From Salisapilia sapeloensis (Eukaryota > Oomycota > Peronosporomycetes > Peronosporales > Salisapiliaceae), in contig JAADVB010000077.1 in the NCBI GenBank assembly GCA_023334545.1, positions 1-64,000 of the forward strand: a stretch of 64,000 bases of DNA. Direction: 5' to 3'. This document shows, in pieces, positions 1-10,200 of the stretch; positions within the stretch are counted from its first letter, which is position 1; each line of letters opens with the position of its first letter. The notes under the pieces are model-generated. The model did no database searches. It was not told the origin of the DNA and was given only the letters and a program-made list of their open reading frames with translations. The translations under genes were made by a program, and so were the position numbers.

Positions 1-669
1 ATTGGGCTGTACTTGAGTCTGGGCATTCCGTCCATGCTGCTTCTGACGCTCGGCTGGTGGTCGTACGAGCTTATGGCTATTCTTGCTGGATTACTTCCGA
101 ACGGCGTCGTAGCTATGAGTGCGCATGCGGTGATGATGAACATTGCGGAAGGTACATTTGTGTGCTATCTCGGCGTCTCTGTTGCAGCGAACATCCGCAT
201 TGGCAACTGCCTCGGGGCGAATCATCCGAAGCGGGCCAAGGTGGTCACCAAAATCAGTATGACCATGGCAATCATGATATCGACGATAGGAGCAATCTTT
301 ATCTATGCCTTCCGGTGTTATATTCCTCGATTAATCGTTTCGGATCAAGATAGCATTTTGCGCGCGTCTGAGATACTACTGATCATGGTCCCCTATCAAA
401 TCATAGATGCCGTGAATGCTGTCATTCACGGAATATATCTTGGCATCGGGTGGCAGAAGAGAGCAACGTGGATTACTACATTTGCTTGTTATCTTGTTGG
501 GATACCACTTGGCAGTCTTCTCGCGTTTTGGTTTGGATGGGAGCTGGAAGGACTTTGGATCGGATTCATGTGTGGTAACTTAGTAAGCTTTTCCGCCTGT
601 GTTATCATACTCATAAGAGGTAGCTGGGAAGTATTGGCCAGTGAGGCACAGATCCGAGTACATACGTAG
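1..669 (+). CDS. MATE family efflux transporter, C-terminal part (5' end outside window)
   Basis: The frame is already open at base 1 and stops at 669, so only about the last 222 residues are present. They contain some five to six hydrophobic segments separated by short polar loops. The stretch with the VAANIRIGNCLGA motif followed by a basic loop is typical of the start of the second half of MATE (multidrug and toxic compound extrusion) proteins. Family members are membrane antiporters that export organic cations, metabolites or flavonoid-like compounds using H+ or Na+ gradients; the substrate cannot be read from this fragment. The protein ends in a short hydrophilic tail. Nothing suggests decay. 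Confidence 0.85.
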   Translation: MGLYLSLGIPSMLLLTLGWWSYELMAILAGLLPNGVVAMSAHAVMMNIAEGTFVCYLGVSVAANIRIGNCLGANHPKRAKVVTKISMTMAIMISTIGAIFIYAFRCYIPRLIVSDQDSILRASEILLIMVPYQIIDAVNAVIHGIYLGIGWQKRATWITTFACYLVGIPLGSLLAFWFGWELEGLWIGFMCGNLVSFSACVIILIRGSWEVLASEAQIRVHT

Positions 670-1736
670 GTCTAGATGGTAGGTAGATGAGGCTGAACCG
701 TACAAAGTCACTGAAGGACAAATATGTGTCTACCATGTAACCATTTTTAGATACGCTCGCTTACCATCGGTCAGCATTGCCCATGTGAAGACATCTAAGG
801 ACGATAAAATGCTGTTTGCTTGAAGCGTACTCGGCTTGCCTGTAGAGCAAACTCAATCTTAACAATCTCTCAGTTAGTAAATACACTGCTAGTGGTAGTT
901 TCGTTTGGTCTTATTCAGCTCTTTCTTTTTTGGGGGAACATCATCTTCTGTTTGGGTTTCTATTCTCCATCTTTGATAGTGATGCTCAGCGTAGCAATGG
1001 TAACGAGATCTCCGTAGTGCCAAACTTAGAAGAGATGATCATCAGAGCACAATGTGCAACAGCACCCTGAAGTCAGTTCGTAGATCACTGTATTTTGCGA
1101 CCTTGGTATAGTTCGACAGCTCTTGAATTTCTGGTCATGAAAGATATACTGATAATTCTAGCACTCGGATCGATATAAATTGGAAGATTCTTCAATTGAT
1201 TACTTGAGATCATTCAACACGCACTATTGGCACTGCTAGCAGTGCTATCTAATCCTTAATCCATGTAGCGGTAGGTTCATAGGTTAACTGGATGCAAGTC
1301 ATTGTAATGTACAATCTAGGCTCACAACGAGTTGGACTACGCTACGTGCCTAGTATGCTTGCCAAATTAACAAGAGATACTTTCAATGAGGCTACCAAGC
1401 AAATTGTAAGCTAGAGGTCTTTGCCTGGACGCTTCGCATTTGCCTCACAAGACAAAACAAACGAATACTATGCACGGATCTTTTTACAAGAGCAATCATA
1501 CACATCTGCATTGTCGGCCAAGTACAAAGAAAGTATATTCTTTACACTAAAGTTCATACTAGCACTACTTTCTCCTTACAACCGCCCTCAAGGCGGATGA
1601 GCGATCACCTACCTCCACCTGATTACAAATATAGATTCTGCCTCTTCAAGATCTACATACAAAACCCAAGATATTTAAAGACCGATTGCAAACCAACCGT
1701 CAGTCAATCCACATTTGCATCCGCATCATTCGAATC
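670..1736. other. Intergenic region, no gene seen
   Basis: About 1.07 kb between the MATE gene and the J-protein gene. The longest open frame (820-1017, +) lacks an ATG start and has no recognisable domain, so it is not annotated. The region presumably holds the MATE 3' UTR and the J-protein promoter; no clear Inr match was found. Confidence 0.6.
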
Positions 1737-2984
1737 ATGGAGCTCTCGTTGCCTACACCCCCTACTGATTTCCAAGACACCTCCAAGGTCGTCGTCGGCC
1801 TTGGTGGCTACTTTGCCCGCAAGCGTGTCGAGCCGTGTGGCCGTGCGTTTAACCGCCGTCTCCGTAACGCTGGCCGTGGTCGCTCTGCTAGCTGCGAAAG
1901 CATTGATGAAGATGCCAAGGCCCGTGACTCTGTTCGTGAACAGGAAGCTGCTTGGTTGAAAAAGTACCGCAAGAGCATCAAGGGCAAGAGCTTCTTGGAC
2001 TTGACCATGTACCAGCAATTGGGCATCCAAGACTTGGGCTTTGATGTCTCGGCGGACGAGATTAAGAAGGCGTACCACCGTGTGCTCATTGAGCACCACC
2101 CAGACAAGACAGGCAAGACGGAGAACGACCCGAACTACTTGGCTGTCCAGACGGCGTTCGCTACCTTGATGGACCCGCAGAAGAAGCGTGCGTACGACAG
2201 TCAGTGCGACTTCGACGAGTGGATTCCATCTGGAAATGAAAAGATTAAGGAGAACGATGCGAATGGACAGGGCAAGAGCTTCTATGAGCTGTATGGCCCA
2301 GTATTCGAAGCCAACGCTCGATTCTCGGAGAACCAGCCTGTCCCAATGCTTGGCGGAGACGATCTCCCGATCGATGACGTCTACGCGTTCTACGACTTCT
2401 GGCACAAGTTCGACTCGTGGCGTGACTTTACGCACAACGCTGAGCACGACGTTGACAGCGCGGAACACCGTGACCACAAGCGTTGGATGGCGAAGAAGAA
2501 CGAGAACGCTGCGAAGAAGCAGAAGAAGAAGGAGTACACGCGTCTGGCGAACTTGGTCGACCGTGCTATGGCCGCTGACCCGCGTATCCGTCGTGTGAAG
2601 CAGGCTGAGAAGGACAAGAAGCTGCAGGCGAAGCGTGAGAAGGAAGAAGCGGAGCAGAAGAAGATTGAGGAGGAGCAGCGTAAGAAGGAAGAGGCTGAGC
2701 GTGCCGAGCGTGAGAAGGAGGAGGCTGAGAAGGAAGCCCGTAAGAATGCCAAGATGGCCAAGGAGAAGCAGAAGAAGATGCTGCGTAAGGTCAAGAAGGC
2801 GTTCCGTGAACTCATGGCGGAAGCGCGCGAGCAAGAGGTCGAGGGTGCGCTCGACGTCGTTCAGACGGAAGACATGTGCGACAGCCTGTCGATGGACGAC
2901 CTGCAAGGTCTCGTGGATGCCATGGGCGGGAAGGTCGAGAGCTTCAAGCCGGAGGGCGTCGCCAAGGTGCAGGAAAAACTGTAA
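1737..2984 (+). CDS. ZUO1: Zuotin/DNAJC2-like ribosome-associated J-protein
   Basis: A 415-residue protein without introns. The frame is open upstream of 1737 but the first ATG is at 1737. A J domain lies at roughly residues 85-155 and contains the HPD motif (IEHHPDKTG), which stimulates Hsp70 ATPase. It is followed by the zuotin homology region, with the FYELYGPVFEANARFS and YAFYDFWHKFDSWR blocks. Next comes a long, highly charged Lys/Glu/Arg helix, the ribosome-binding segment in yeast Zuo1 and human MPP11. Proteins of this family form the ribosome-associated complex with an Hsp70 and fold nascent chains at the exit tunnel. The animal and plant C-terminal SANT domains are missing; the last 50 residues are a short acidic helical region, more like the yeast layout. 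LTV1, another ribosome-related gene, starts 154 bp downstream. Confidence 0.93.
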   Translation: MELSLPTPPTDFQDTSKVVVGLGGYFARKRVEPCGRAFNRRLRNAGRGRSASCESIDEDAKARDSVREQEAAWLKKYRKSIKGKSFLDLTMYQQLGIQDLGFDVSADEIKKAYHRVLIEHHPDKTGKTENDPNYLAVQTAFATLMDPQKKRAYDSQCDFDEWIPSGNEKIKENDANGQGKSFYELYGPVFEANARFSENQPVPMLGGDDLPIDDVYAFYDFWHKFDSWRDFTHNAEHDVDSAEHRDHKRWMAKKNENAAKKQKKKEYTRLANLVDRAMAADPRIRRVKQAEKDKKLQAKREKEEAEQKKIEEEQRKKEEAERAEREKEEAEKEARKNAKMAKEKQKKMLRKVKKAFRELMAEAREQEVEGALDVVQTEDMCDSLSMDDLQGLVDAMGGKVESFKPEGVAKVQEKL

Positions 2985-3138
2985 ATCGAATGCTTTTCAT
3001 TTTCTTGAAGTTGTGTTGAAGTTCTTACTCAGATATCAGAATAACTGTCTCATTTGTTGGTTAAAAGTGCTGCTAGTTTTACGAAACGACAGTCGTTGGC
3101 CGTCATCAGTTTGGCTTCGACTGGAGAATCGCATCGAG

Positions 3139-4656
3139 ATGGGACGCAAGTTTATTGATAAGAAGAAGGCACAGCACTTTCACTTGGTGCATCGTAGTCA
3201 ACGGGATCCCAAGTCGAATGATCCGAATGCATCTGAGTATGTCTTGTTGTCATCGAAACGACAGGAAGAGTATGGGTCAGATGAAGAACGAAAGGAGTCG
3301 GAGGATTATAGCGAGGAAGAGGTTGATAGCGACAGTGATGATGATGATATGCCAGATCTAGTTGCACCGTCCAAGCCGGCTCCTTCCCAACGTAAAGGTC
3401 GATTTAATGCTGTCCAGGCAAAGGACATGGTCGATGCGGAAGGTATGGTGCGTGATGGCTATGACTACTCGCAGCACATGAAGGAGATGGGTGAAGGACG
3501 ATTTTACTCTGCGAGTGGGCACTTTGCGACGGAGAATGAACTGGCAAAGAAAGTGGAGCTGCCAGAGGATGTGTTGCCTAGTGGGCAGGAACAAGACCGA
3601 TTGTTGGAAGCGATTACGTTGACAGAAGACCTGATGGATGCTGATTTAAAGGAAGCTTTGACCGACGACCAAGCTTTCGAAGAGATTGATGACGACTTTA
3701 TGGCTCAAGCAGCGGTAGAGACGGGAGACGCAAGTGATGAGTTTGACTACGATGCACACATTGCCAAGCTAATGGCAGCTGCGAGTGGACACGTCGGTCA
3801 GGACGATGATGAGAGTGATGAAGAGTTCGATTCAGAAGAGGAAGAGGAGGAGGAAGTGGATAAAACAGAGGAACAGCGCAAATTGGATGAATTATTCGAA
3901 AAGACGTTGGCAGAGGAATATGATGACGACGATCTCGGCGAGTTGGACGATATGGATCCAGAACTCCATGACGGGATTGAGTTAGAGGGAGAACTTTTGG
4001 ATACGATCGTCGAGGATTACAAGCAGGTGCAGCAGCAGCTTGTGGATGACGATGGCAAGGTCGGCAATCCATACCGTAGTGGCAATCACCTGCAGGAAAT
4101 TCTGGAACAATGTGCCTTAGAGGGAGTGCAGGATGAAGATGATTTGAACGAAGAGGAAGCTCCACCGGCAGCAGATCCGACGTTGGATTCTAATTTGAAT
4201 GAAATGGTCGTACGGAGCGAGTACTTGAGACCACAAGAACGAGAAAAGTGGGATGTCGAGACGATCGTGAGTACGTACTCAAACATGGATAACCATCCGA
4301 CGGTCATTCGGGAGTCTCGTCCGACTCGACGGAAAACCAGGAGCAGCTTTGCTGACAGCACTGCGTCGAACCAGACGTTACCTCCGATCCAGTTATCGAG
4401 CAAGACAGGTATGCCACTAGGTGTGTTTGAAAGCAAGCAGCCACAGAAGAAGAAGGAGAAGGGCTTCGAAGTCGAGGCTAGAAAGAAGCACGGGAAGGAA
4501 AGCAAGGAAGAGAAGAAGGCACGTAAGGAAGCGGTAAAAGCACAAAAGGCCAAACGAAGAGTCGAGAAAAAGGTGCGGAAGGATGCGTATCGGGAGGAAG
4601 AGCAGCGTCAGTTGGCGCAGACGCCTGCCGACATGGTGTCGACGTTCCGATATTAA
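3139..4656 (+). CDS. LTV1: LTV1 homologue, 40S ribosomal subunit assembly factor
   Basis: A 505-residue protein. The ATG at 3139 starts the conserved LTV1 N-terminus MGRKFIDKKKAQHFHLVHRS; the frame is open further upstream but that part overlaps the J-protein gene and is arginine-rich noise. The middle is strongly acidic (runs of Glu/Asp around residues 50-75 and 225-260) and the C-terminus is a lysine-rich helix. In yeast and human LTV1 is a non-ribosomal factor on late pre-40S particles that holds uS3/eS10 in the beak region and leaves after casein-kinase phosphorylation. The conserved N-terminal block and the alternating acidic/basic layout support the call; length is normal for the family. 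It sits only 154 bp after the zuotin-like gene on the same strand, with no sign of co-transcription. Confidence 0.92.
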   Translation: MGRKFIDKKKAQHFHLVHRSQRDPKSNDPNASEYVLLSSKRQEEYGSDEERKESEDYSEEEVDSDSDDDDMPDLVAPSKPAPSQRKGRFNAVQAKDMVDAEGMVRDGYDYSQHMKEMGEGRFYSASGHFATENELAKKVELPEDVLPSGQEQDRLLEAITLTEDLMDADLKEALTDDQAFEEIDDDFMAQAAVETGDASDEFDYDAHIAKLMAAASGHVGQDDDESDEEFDSEEEEEEEVDKTEEQRKLDELFEKTLAEEYDDDDLGELDDMDPELHDGIELEGELLDTIVEDYKQVQQQLVDDDGKVGNPYRSGNHLQEILEQCALEGVQDEDDLNEEEAPPAADPTLDSNLNEMVVRSEYLRPQEREKWDVETIVSTYSNMDNHPTVIRESRPTRRKTRSSFADSTASNQTLPPIQLSSKTGMPLGVFESKQPQKKKEKGFEVEARKKHGKESKEEKKARKEAVKAQKAKRRVEKKVRKDAYREEEQRQLAQTPADMVSTFRY

Positions 4657-4753
4657 GACAAGTAATACATTTCGTGGCAGAGCAGCTGAAAATACTTTTT
4701 CTTATTATCCATAATACGACGAAACTCAATAACTTAGATACATATCCTGGACC

Positions 4754-5809
4754 TTAGAAGCTGACGTCTAATAGTCGAGAGACATCGTCGTCGTAATTGA
4801 GTGGAGAGAGCGGGGCGTCCCATGTCCCAGGCTCGACGTTGGCGAGATCCATCAAGAGTTCTTCTTCAAAATTATCAGAAGAATCGGCATCTTGCGCCGG
4901 CTTCTCCTTTTCATTTGTCGCCTGTTTGTTGGTTACATTGTAGTCGTCGAGTTTCGTCTCGTAGTTCATGACTGAAGGGTCGGCAAAGTCGTCCATGGCC
5001 GACGCGATGGAGCATTCGTCCGTGAGAAAATCTTGAATATCCATATCGAAGGAAGTATCGTCTGCGGGAGACTGTTTCGACATTCCCTGCTGTGTATTAT
5101 CATCCACGTAAAACAAGTCGTTCTTCATCTGCATGGGAGAAGGTAATGGGTACTTGCTGTCGTTCTCCCGCAGGCGCTCATCCCACCTGCCATCATCTGG
5201 GTTCCTCACGCTAAGGTCGACGGGAGGCATATTCACCGGCGTCATAGCCGGCTTGAGAGCTGGCGACATATTGTCGATGGGTGCCGACTTGGCCATCGGC
5301 GAATAGCACATGGTCCCGTTGTTCAAGGTAGTGGGTGTAATGATGGGCGCGCTGAATCCCATGCTATCCATCTGAGTCTGCGCCTGTGCTTTGGATTTGG
5401 CCAAGGGGTCAAACCACGGGTCTTTTGCTTTGCCTGCAGATCGGCGCTTGATGTTCACGAGCAGGTCAGGCCGTCCCTTGCGGAAGTAGGAGTGTTGGTA
5501 TATGGTCAGTTGCCCTTCGGTGACGCGATAGAAGGAGTAAAAGTTGAGCTGTCGAATGAGGCTCGAGAGGCGTTTATGACGGAAATATTTCGGCAAGCAG
5601 TGCTCAGCCATCATTTTGGGGTCGACGATGCAAAAGGCTGTGCCATTGCGAATCCAGGAGACGATCGAAGACGGCTCCGAGTCGACCATGCGATAGAGTT
5701 TGCTTACAAAGGAGCCGGAGGCATTCGCATCCTGTTTGTCTGAAGCGAACTGCTGGAGCGTCTGCGACCGCGGTCGGCGTACTACATCTTGCATGTCCTC
5801 TTCCCTCAT
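4754..5809 (-). CDS. Heat-shock-factor-type transcription factor
   Basis: A 351-residue protein. The first ATG on this strand is at 5809; a longer open frame upstream has no ATG. An HSF-type winged-helix DNA-binding domain lies near residues 30-130: FVSKLYRMVDSEPSSIVSWI, then the recognition helix with YFRHKRLSSLIRQLNFYSFY, and the YFRKGRPDLL block that closes HSF domains. The rest is low-complexity and acidic, with no clear heptad-repeat trimerisation region. It is therefore probably one of the expanded oomycete HSF-like regulators rather than the classical stress-induced HSF1. It acts in the nucleus on DNA; target genes are unknown. It converges on LTV1 with a gap of under 100 bp, so the 3' UTRs must be short or overlap. 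Confidence 0.9.
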   Translation of the reverse strand: MREEDMQDVVRRPRSQTLQQFASDKQDANASGSFVSKLYRMVDSEPSSIVSWIRNGTAFCIVDPKMMAEHCLPKYFRHKRLSSLIRQLNFYSFYRVTEGQLTIYQHSYFRKGRPDLLVNIKRRSAGKAKDPWFDPLAKSKAQAQTQMDSMGFSAPIITPTTLNNGTMCYSPMAKSAPIDNMSPALKPAMTPVNMPPVDLSVRNPDDGRWDERLRENDSKYPLPSPMQMKNDLFYVDDNTQQGMSKQSPADDTSFDMDIQDFLTDECSIASAMDDFADPSVMNYETKLDDYNVTNKQATNEKEKPAQDADSSDNFEEELLMDLANVEPGTWDAPLSPLNYDDDVSRLLDVSF

Positions 5810-6359
5810 CTTTCTCTCTCTGCACTTGTGTAGTTGCTGTGTTTTTGCTAAATGAAGTTTCGAAAAAAGACGAACGCTTGGGTTCAAGATGGGCCAGCAC
5901 TTGGATTCAGTATACGTCGCAAAAACGAGGCGCCGGGTCGAAAAACCTGCAAGCGTAGGACATATAACCCTACACCTTTAGAGACAGCGAATCGCACGTC
6001 GCCGTTTAGATTTGGTGTATGCCGTGATTGCGTACAATGTGGCCGATATGAGCATTTTAAGCAGCACGCGCTTTGCATCGCCAAAGTAATGAGCAAGCGT
6101 GAGTGCTCTTTGTCTACAAAAGTTTAAAAAATCGGTGCATGCGAGATCAATCGAGAACCTTCACTCGCGTTTGATACCAACATTCACGACAAACTTGTAC
6201 TTTGTATGACATCCACAATCTACTCGACTCCAGACTAGAAAATTCTTGTCCTTCACGTTTATCTACTAGCATGTACGTAACTGGGCATGTCGCAGATCGA
6301 TTACGCTGGCTGGTTGTTTCCAGGCGGATGTTCAGAATGCAGGCTATTTCCGTCCTACA
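5810..6359. other. Intergenic region between divergent genes
   Basis: About 550 bp between the start of the HSF-like gene (minus strand) and the next, doubtful plus-strand gene. Several short open frames on both strands lack family signatures. It presumably carries the HSF gene promoter. No repeat or RNA gene was seen. Confidence 0.5.
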
Positions 6360-6984
6360 ATGCATGCTAGCGATATCGTAGAGGCAGTCGTACGCACAAT
6401 CCAGAGCAATCCTGGAAACAATCTAGTCGATAGGTACAAGGACACCTGCCGCATCCTCACGTTCGAACGCGAGCTCGAGACGTTCAACGACGCCTTCGAA
6501 AGAAAAGGCAAGTTCCGACCAGACACTGTCATCCACGTTCATCAGACTCCTGGCCAAGTATACGATACAGGATGCACCCGCTCGTGGAAGCAGTCTCGGC
6601 AACGGAAACTACCTCCCATTGAAGAAACGATGGATGCAGAGCGATGGGACGTTCATGGAAACGTGCACCCTTTGCGTACGTTGTCTAGCCTTTTGAACCT
6701 GCATTTGATAGCTGAACGCATGCACATCAGGCCATAATCTTCTAGGCGATCCTTACGCCAGTGCTGGAAAGCTGATCGACCGGATGCGTCAAACCAGCGC
6801 GTTACAAGTATATCAGCGTTATCAGCCCATTTTAACGCAAGATCTGGCGACAAGGGATAAACGTCGCATCCAAGCGTTAAATCGGAAACGAGCGGCACGT
6901 CCGTCGGTTGTAGCAAGCACGCACCACCTTGAGTCGCGATTCGACCAGTATTTTCGTTCAAGTCCATCTCTGCCACAATTATAA
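6360..6984 (+). CDS. Small spliced gene of unknown function (two exons)
   Basis: Proposed as join(6360..6675, 6746..6984), giving 184 residues. Exon 1 starts with ATG at 6360. A 70-nt GT-AG intron (GTACGT donor, TTCTAG acceptor) joins the frames without a stop, and the joined product reads through a charged sequence to a stop at 6984. No known domain is recognised. The protein is hydrophilic, rich in Arg, Gln and Thr, with no signal peptide or membrane helix. An overlapping minus-strand frame (6653-6967) is an alternative but has no support beyond being open. The intron consensus and consistent phase are the main reasons for this model; an upstream exon is possible. Confidence 0.4.
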
Positions 6985-7279
6985 TGTCCTCCTCGACATT
7001 TCAATGTCACTTGGCTCGTATGTCGTTTGCCCCAGACGGAGTCGGATAGAAAAGTATGATTTTACTTGTCAAAAGCACGTCACTCAGATAGCTCTAACAC
7101 ACTCATCCACGTATTCCTCGTGTGGATGGACAGGGAACAAACCCCATTTTCTCCTAATCGTAATCAAATATTTTCATGACCTAAAACATTCGTTACGTCC
7201 GTATCAGTCCCTGTCGAAAGTGGCAGAGCAAACTACTTCGAATACTGAATACTTGTCCACGACGAACCCTTCGGAGCAC

Positions 7280-10200
7280 ATGAGTCCATCCTCCAAGGAT
7301 CAATGGACGCCATCAAGTACTTCCAACCACGACTTAGATGCACACCTACGTGCCCGACAAGAAGAGTTAGACCTTGAGACTGCTAGCATGCATAGCGTCG
7401 CGAGTGCGAGTAGTTACTCGAGTAGCGTCCGAGAACGTACGCGTGATGAAGTCGCTGCACACTACTTCGGTCCGACGTCTTCGCCGCTACCTAGAGGCCC
7501 GGACGACGTGGATGAATCGAATGACGCGGTCGCTATGGAGGATAGTCAAGGCAATCACACGCATTTCCACGCTGATAAGGACAAAACGGTTGGACAGACA
7601 GCAGCGCGTGTCGCCAAGTCCATTTTACCATGGGGTCGTAGCGAGTCCGACTTGAATAAATTGTCCGTGAAGAATAACCCGCAGTTGCGCCACGACCGAT
7701 GGAGCGACGTGCCACGTTATTCGCCACGAGGTGCGTCTGGTGTAGAAGATGAGGAAAGTAAGGGGGAAAGTAACGAGGAAGCAGAGCTTCGACGAGCTCA
7801 GCGCAAGGAGAATGAGCGGCAATTCCGTGAACTCGCTCATTTCGCCAATACGAGGCAGCCAGTCCCGTTAGATCGATTTAAACGCACTCCGAGTCGCATG
7901 TCTAGCCAAAAGAGTCTATCATCGCATCCGAGTAGCTTTGCAGTTCTTAGTGAACCATCGGCAGACGTGGAAGTCGAGAACCAAGGTCCAGCGCCGACCG
8001 AGTCATCGACGATCGAGGAAGGTGAGGAAGGTCCGGACCGGGAGTTAAACACAGAGCTCATTCAGGCGTACATCGAATACAGTCGCAAGATCGGCCATGA
8101 GCCTTGTATTGAAGTGGACGGATGGACGAGTACGAATGAGAACGAGTTTTCGTTAGAAAGAGCTTCTTTAATTGGAGATCGACCGCAATTAAAGGCTCCA
8201 CAGCACTTTTGGACCAAATGCCTTGGCGAGAGGTACAGTCGTAAGAGAGGTCGTATCCAATTCTGCATGTACTTTGTCCTCGGACTGATCATAACGACGG
8301 TCTTTGTCTTGTATTTGAACAATCTAAGTGTCAATGCTGTCTTACACTTGGATGCATTTACAGACGAAAACGTCGTGCTTACGACGGACTATGCGTATCT
8401 GCATATAAGAGATGAAGTGTCTTTCCATCTCAAGTATGACATTGAATCGCAGATTATTGAGACGGAGGATGGGCAGATCGATCCAGCTTCATACTTTCAA
8501 GTGTTGCTCATGACGGAAGATCAGTTCGAGGATTACGTCGAAGGAGAAGAGTACACGTACTTGGACCATTCGCGACTCCGGACGACCAAGGCACATTTAC
8601 CAGACACGTATATCTATTACTTTGACGAGTTCGACGAAGTGTATATTATCATCCAGCCATGTATTCTGTATGGAGACTACTCTGTCGATTTTTGTCAAGG
8701 GCAGCGAATGCCACGGGAGATGGATGACGGAACGGACTTGTTTAACTTGCAACGCCCGGAGAATGTCAATAACGCTACAATCGGGTTTAACATCTCTTCG
8801 TATTATGTCAATCCCCAGCCAGAAGACTGTGCGTCGACGGTCGATCGTGGTGGCAATTACTTGCTCATCTTTGTTCCCTACGTACTCATGATCGTCTTTG
8901 GCTTACGACTACCTCAGATGCTTTTCCATTGCGAAGGTTTCCGAGCGAACCTCGAACGACATTATCGACGGGAGTTTGGTGTCCCGGAGAACGAAGTGGA
9001 CGCCTGGCAGCCAATGCCATGGGACCGAAAAGTCCCTCGAATTAGATTGCTTGGACCTTGTTGCTGGCGTAAGATGCGGAAACCCACGGAGCCGTTCGAT
9101 ACGTGGTGGCGGCATGAAAACTACTTTACATGGATCTTCAGTCCGTACCGGAACGAGCGTCTGTCTCGTAGTGAGCGAGCGCTGATCATCGCCTGTACGT
9201 TATACGTGACGTTCTACGTCGCCTTCGTCCTGTACATGCTCCATGGCACGTCCGATTTCTTTGCTTTTAGTAGCATCGTCCTGTTCTACGTCCTCTTGAT
9301 GCTCCTCCCCGCGGCTGGGAAAGCGATTTTCAAAGAGTTATTTAAACTCATCTTTCGTCAACGACGCAAGTTCTATCGTATCCGAGCTGCTGGAGGTGAC
9401 ACTGGTAATTTTAGCTTTCGCTGGGCATTTGCCGGTCAACTCCTCGTCGTCCTTCTACTCACGATCGCACAGCTTCCCATGTTTTACATTTGGTTATTCC
9501 GTTCATGTATGTTCTTGAAGCAATTCATGTACTTTGCGATGCTCGCAGCCGTCATGCGATCGAGTCTACTGGGTCTATTGCAAGACTTTGGATGGTACAT
9601 GATCATCAAGACGTGGGGATGGAAGGACTTGTGTCCTTACTGTACCGAGAGGTTGTTGCATTGCGATTGCTTTAACGATGAACTCTTGATCCTATCAGTA
9701 GCTCGTGTCGGTGCCAATTGGGAATTGATTAAGGTGCTGGAAAGTGTGCTGAGCAAACAGGAAGGGTACGTCCCACAGTTTGAAGAGTACACGGCTGAAC
9801 AGTTGAAGGAAAGGTGGCAGATACTAGTGGATCGAGCAGAGAAGCATGTGGAGAAGTTGGCAAAGTTAGCAGCGTATCGAGAGAAGAAACGACGTGATAG
9901 ATATCGTCGTCAACGTCAGCGACGAAGCTTTATGCATGCGGCGTCGACGGTGCTTGGTATGGAAAGTGTTGATAAGAGTGAAGAGGAGACGAAGGAGTCG
10001 AGTGTCGAAATGAATGAAGACTTGTGCTGTAGCGTGCGGGAACGCAAGATCCTAGCGCTCCAGGAGAAGATCCAGGAAGGCAAGTTTGAGAAACATTACG
10101 ACAGCAACATTGTCGATGTCTTTAATTCGATTAAAGAAGCGTTGATGAAGCGTCGACAAGGAAAAGCATGGCCGATTCCAGGTCCAAGTGAAACGCAGGC

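Noticed and set aside
1704-2906. A 400-codon open frame antisense to the J-protein gene
   Set aside because: Leu/Arg-rich shadow created by the Lys/Glu-rich sense helix; no family signature.
6653-6967. Minus-strand frame of about 105 codons overlapping the small spliced plus-strand gene
   Set aside because: No domain and no better start context; the plus-strand model has a good intron and consistent frame.
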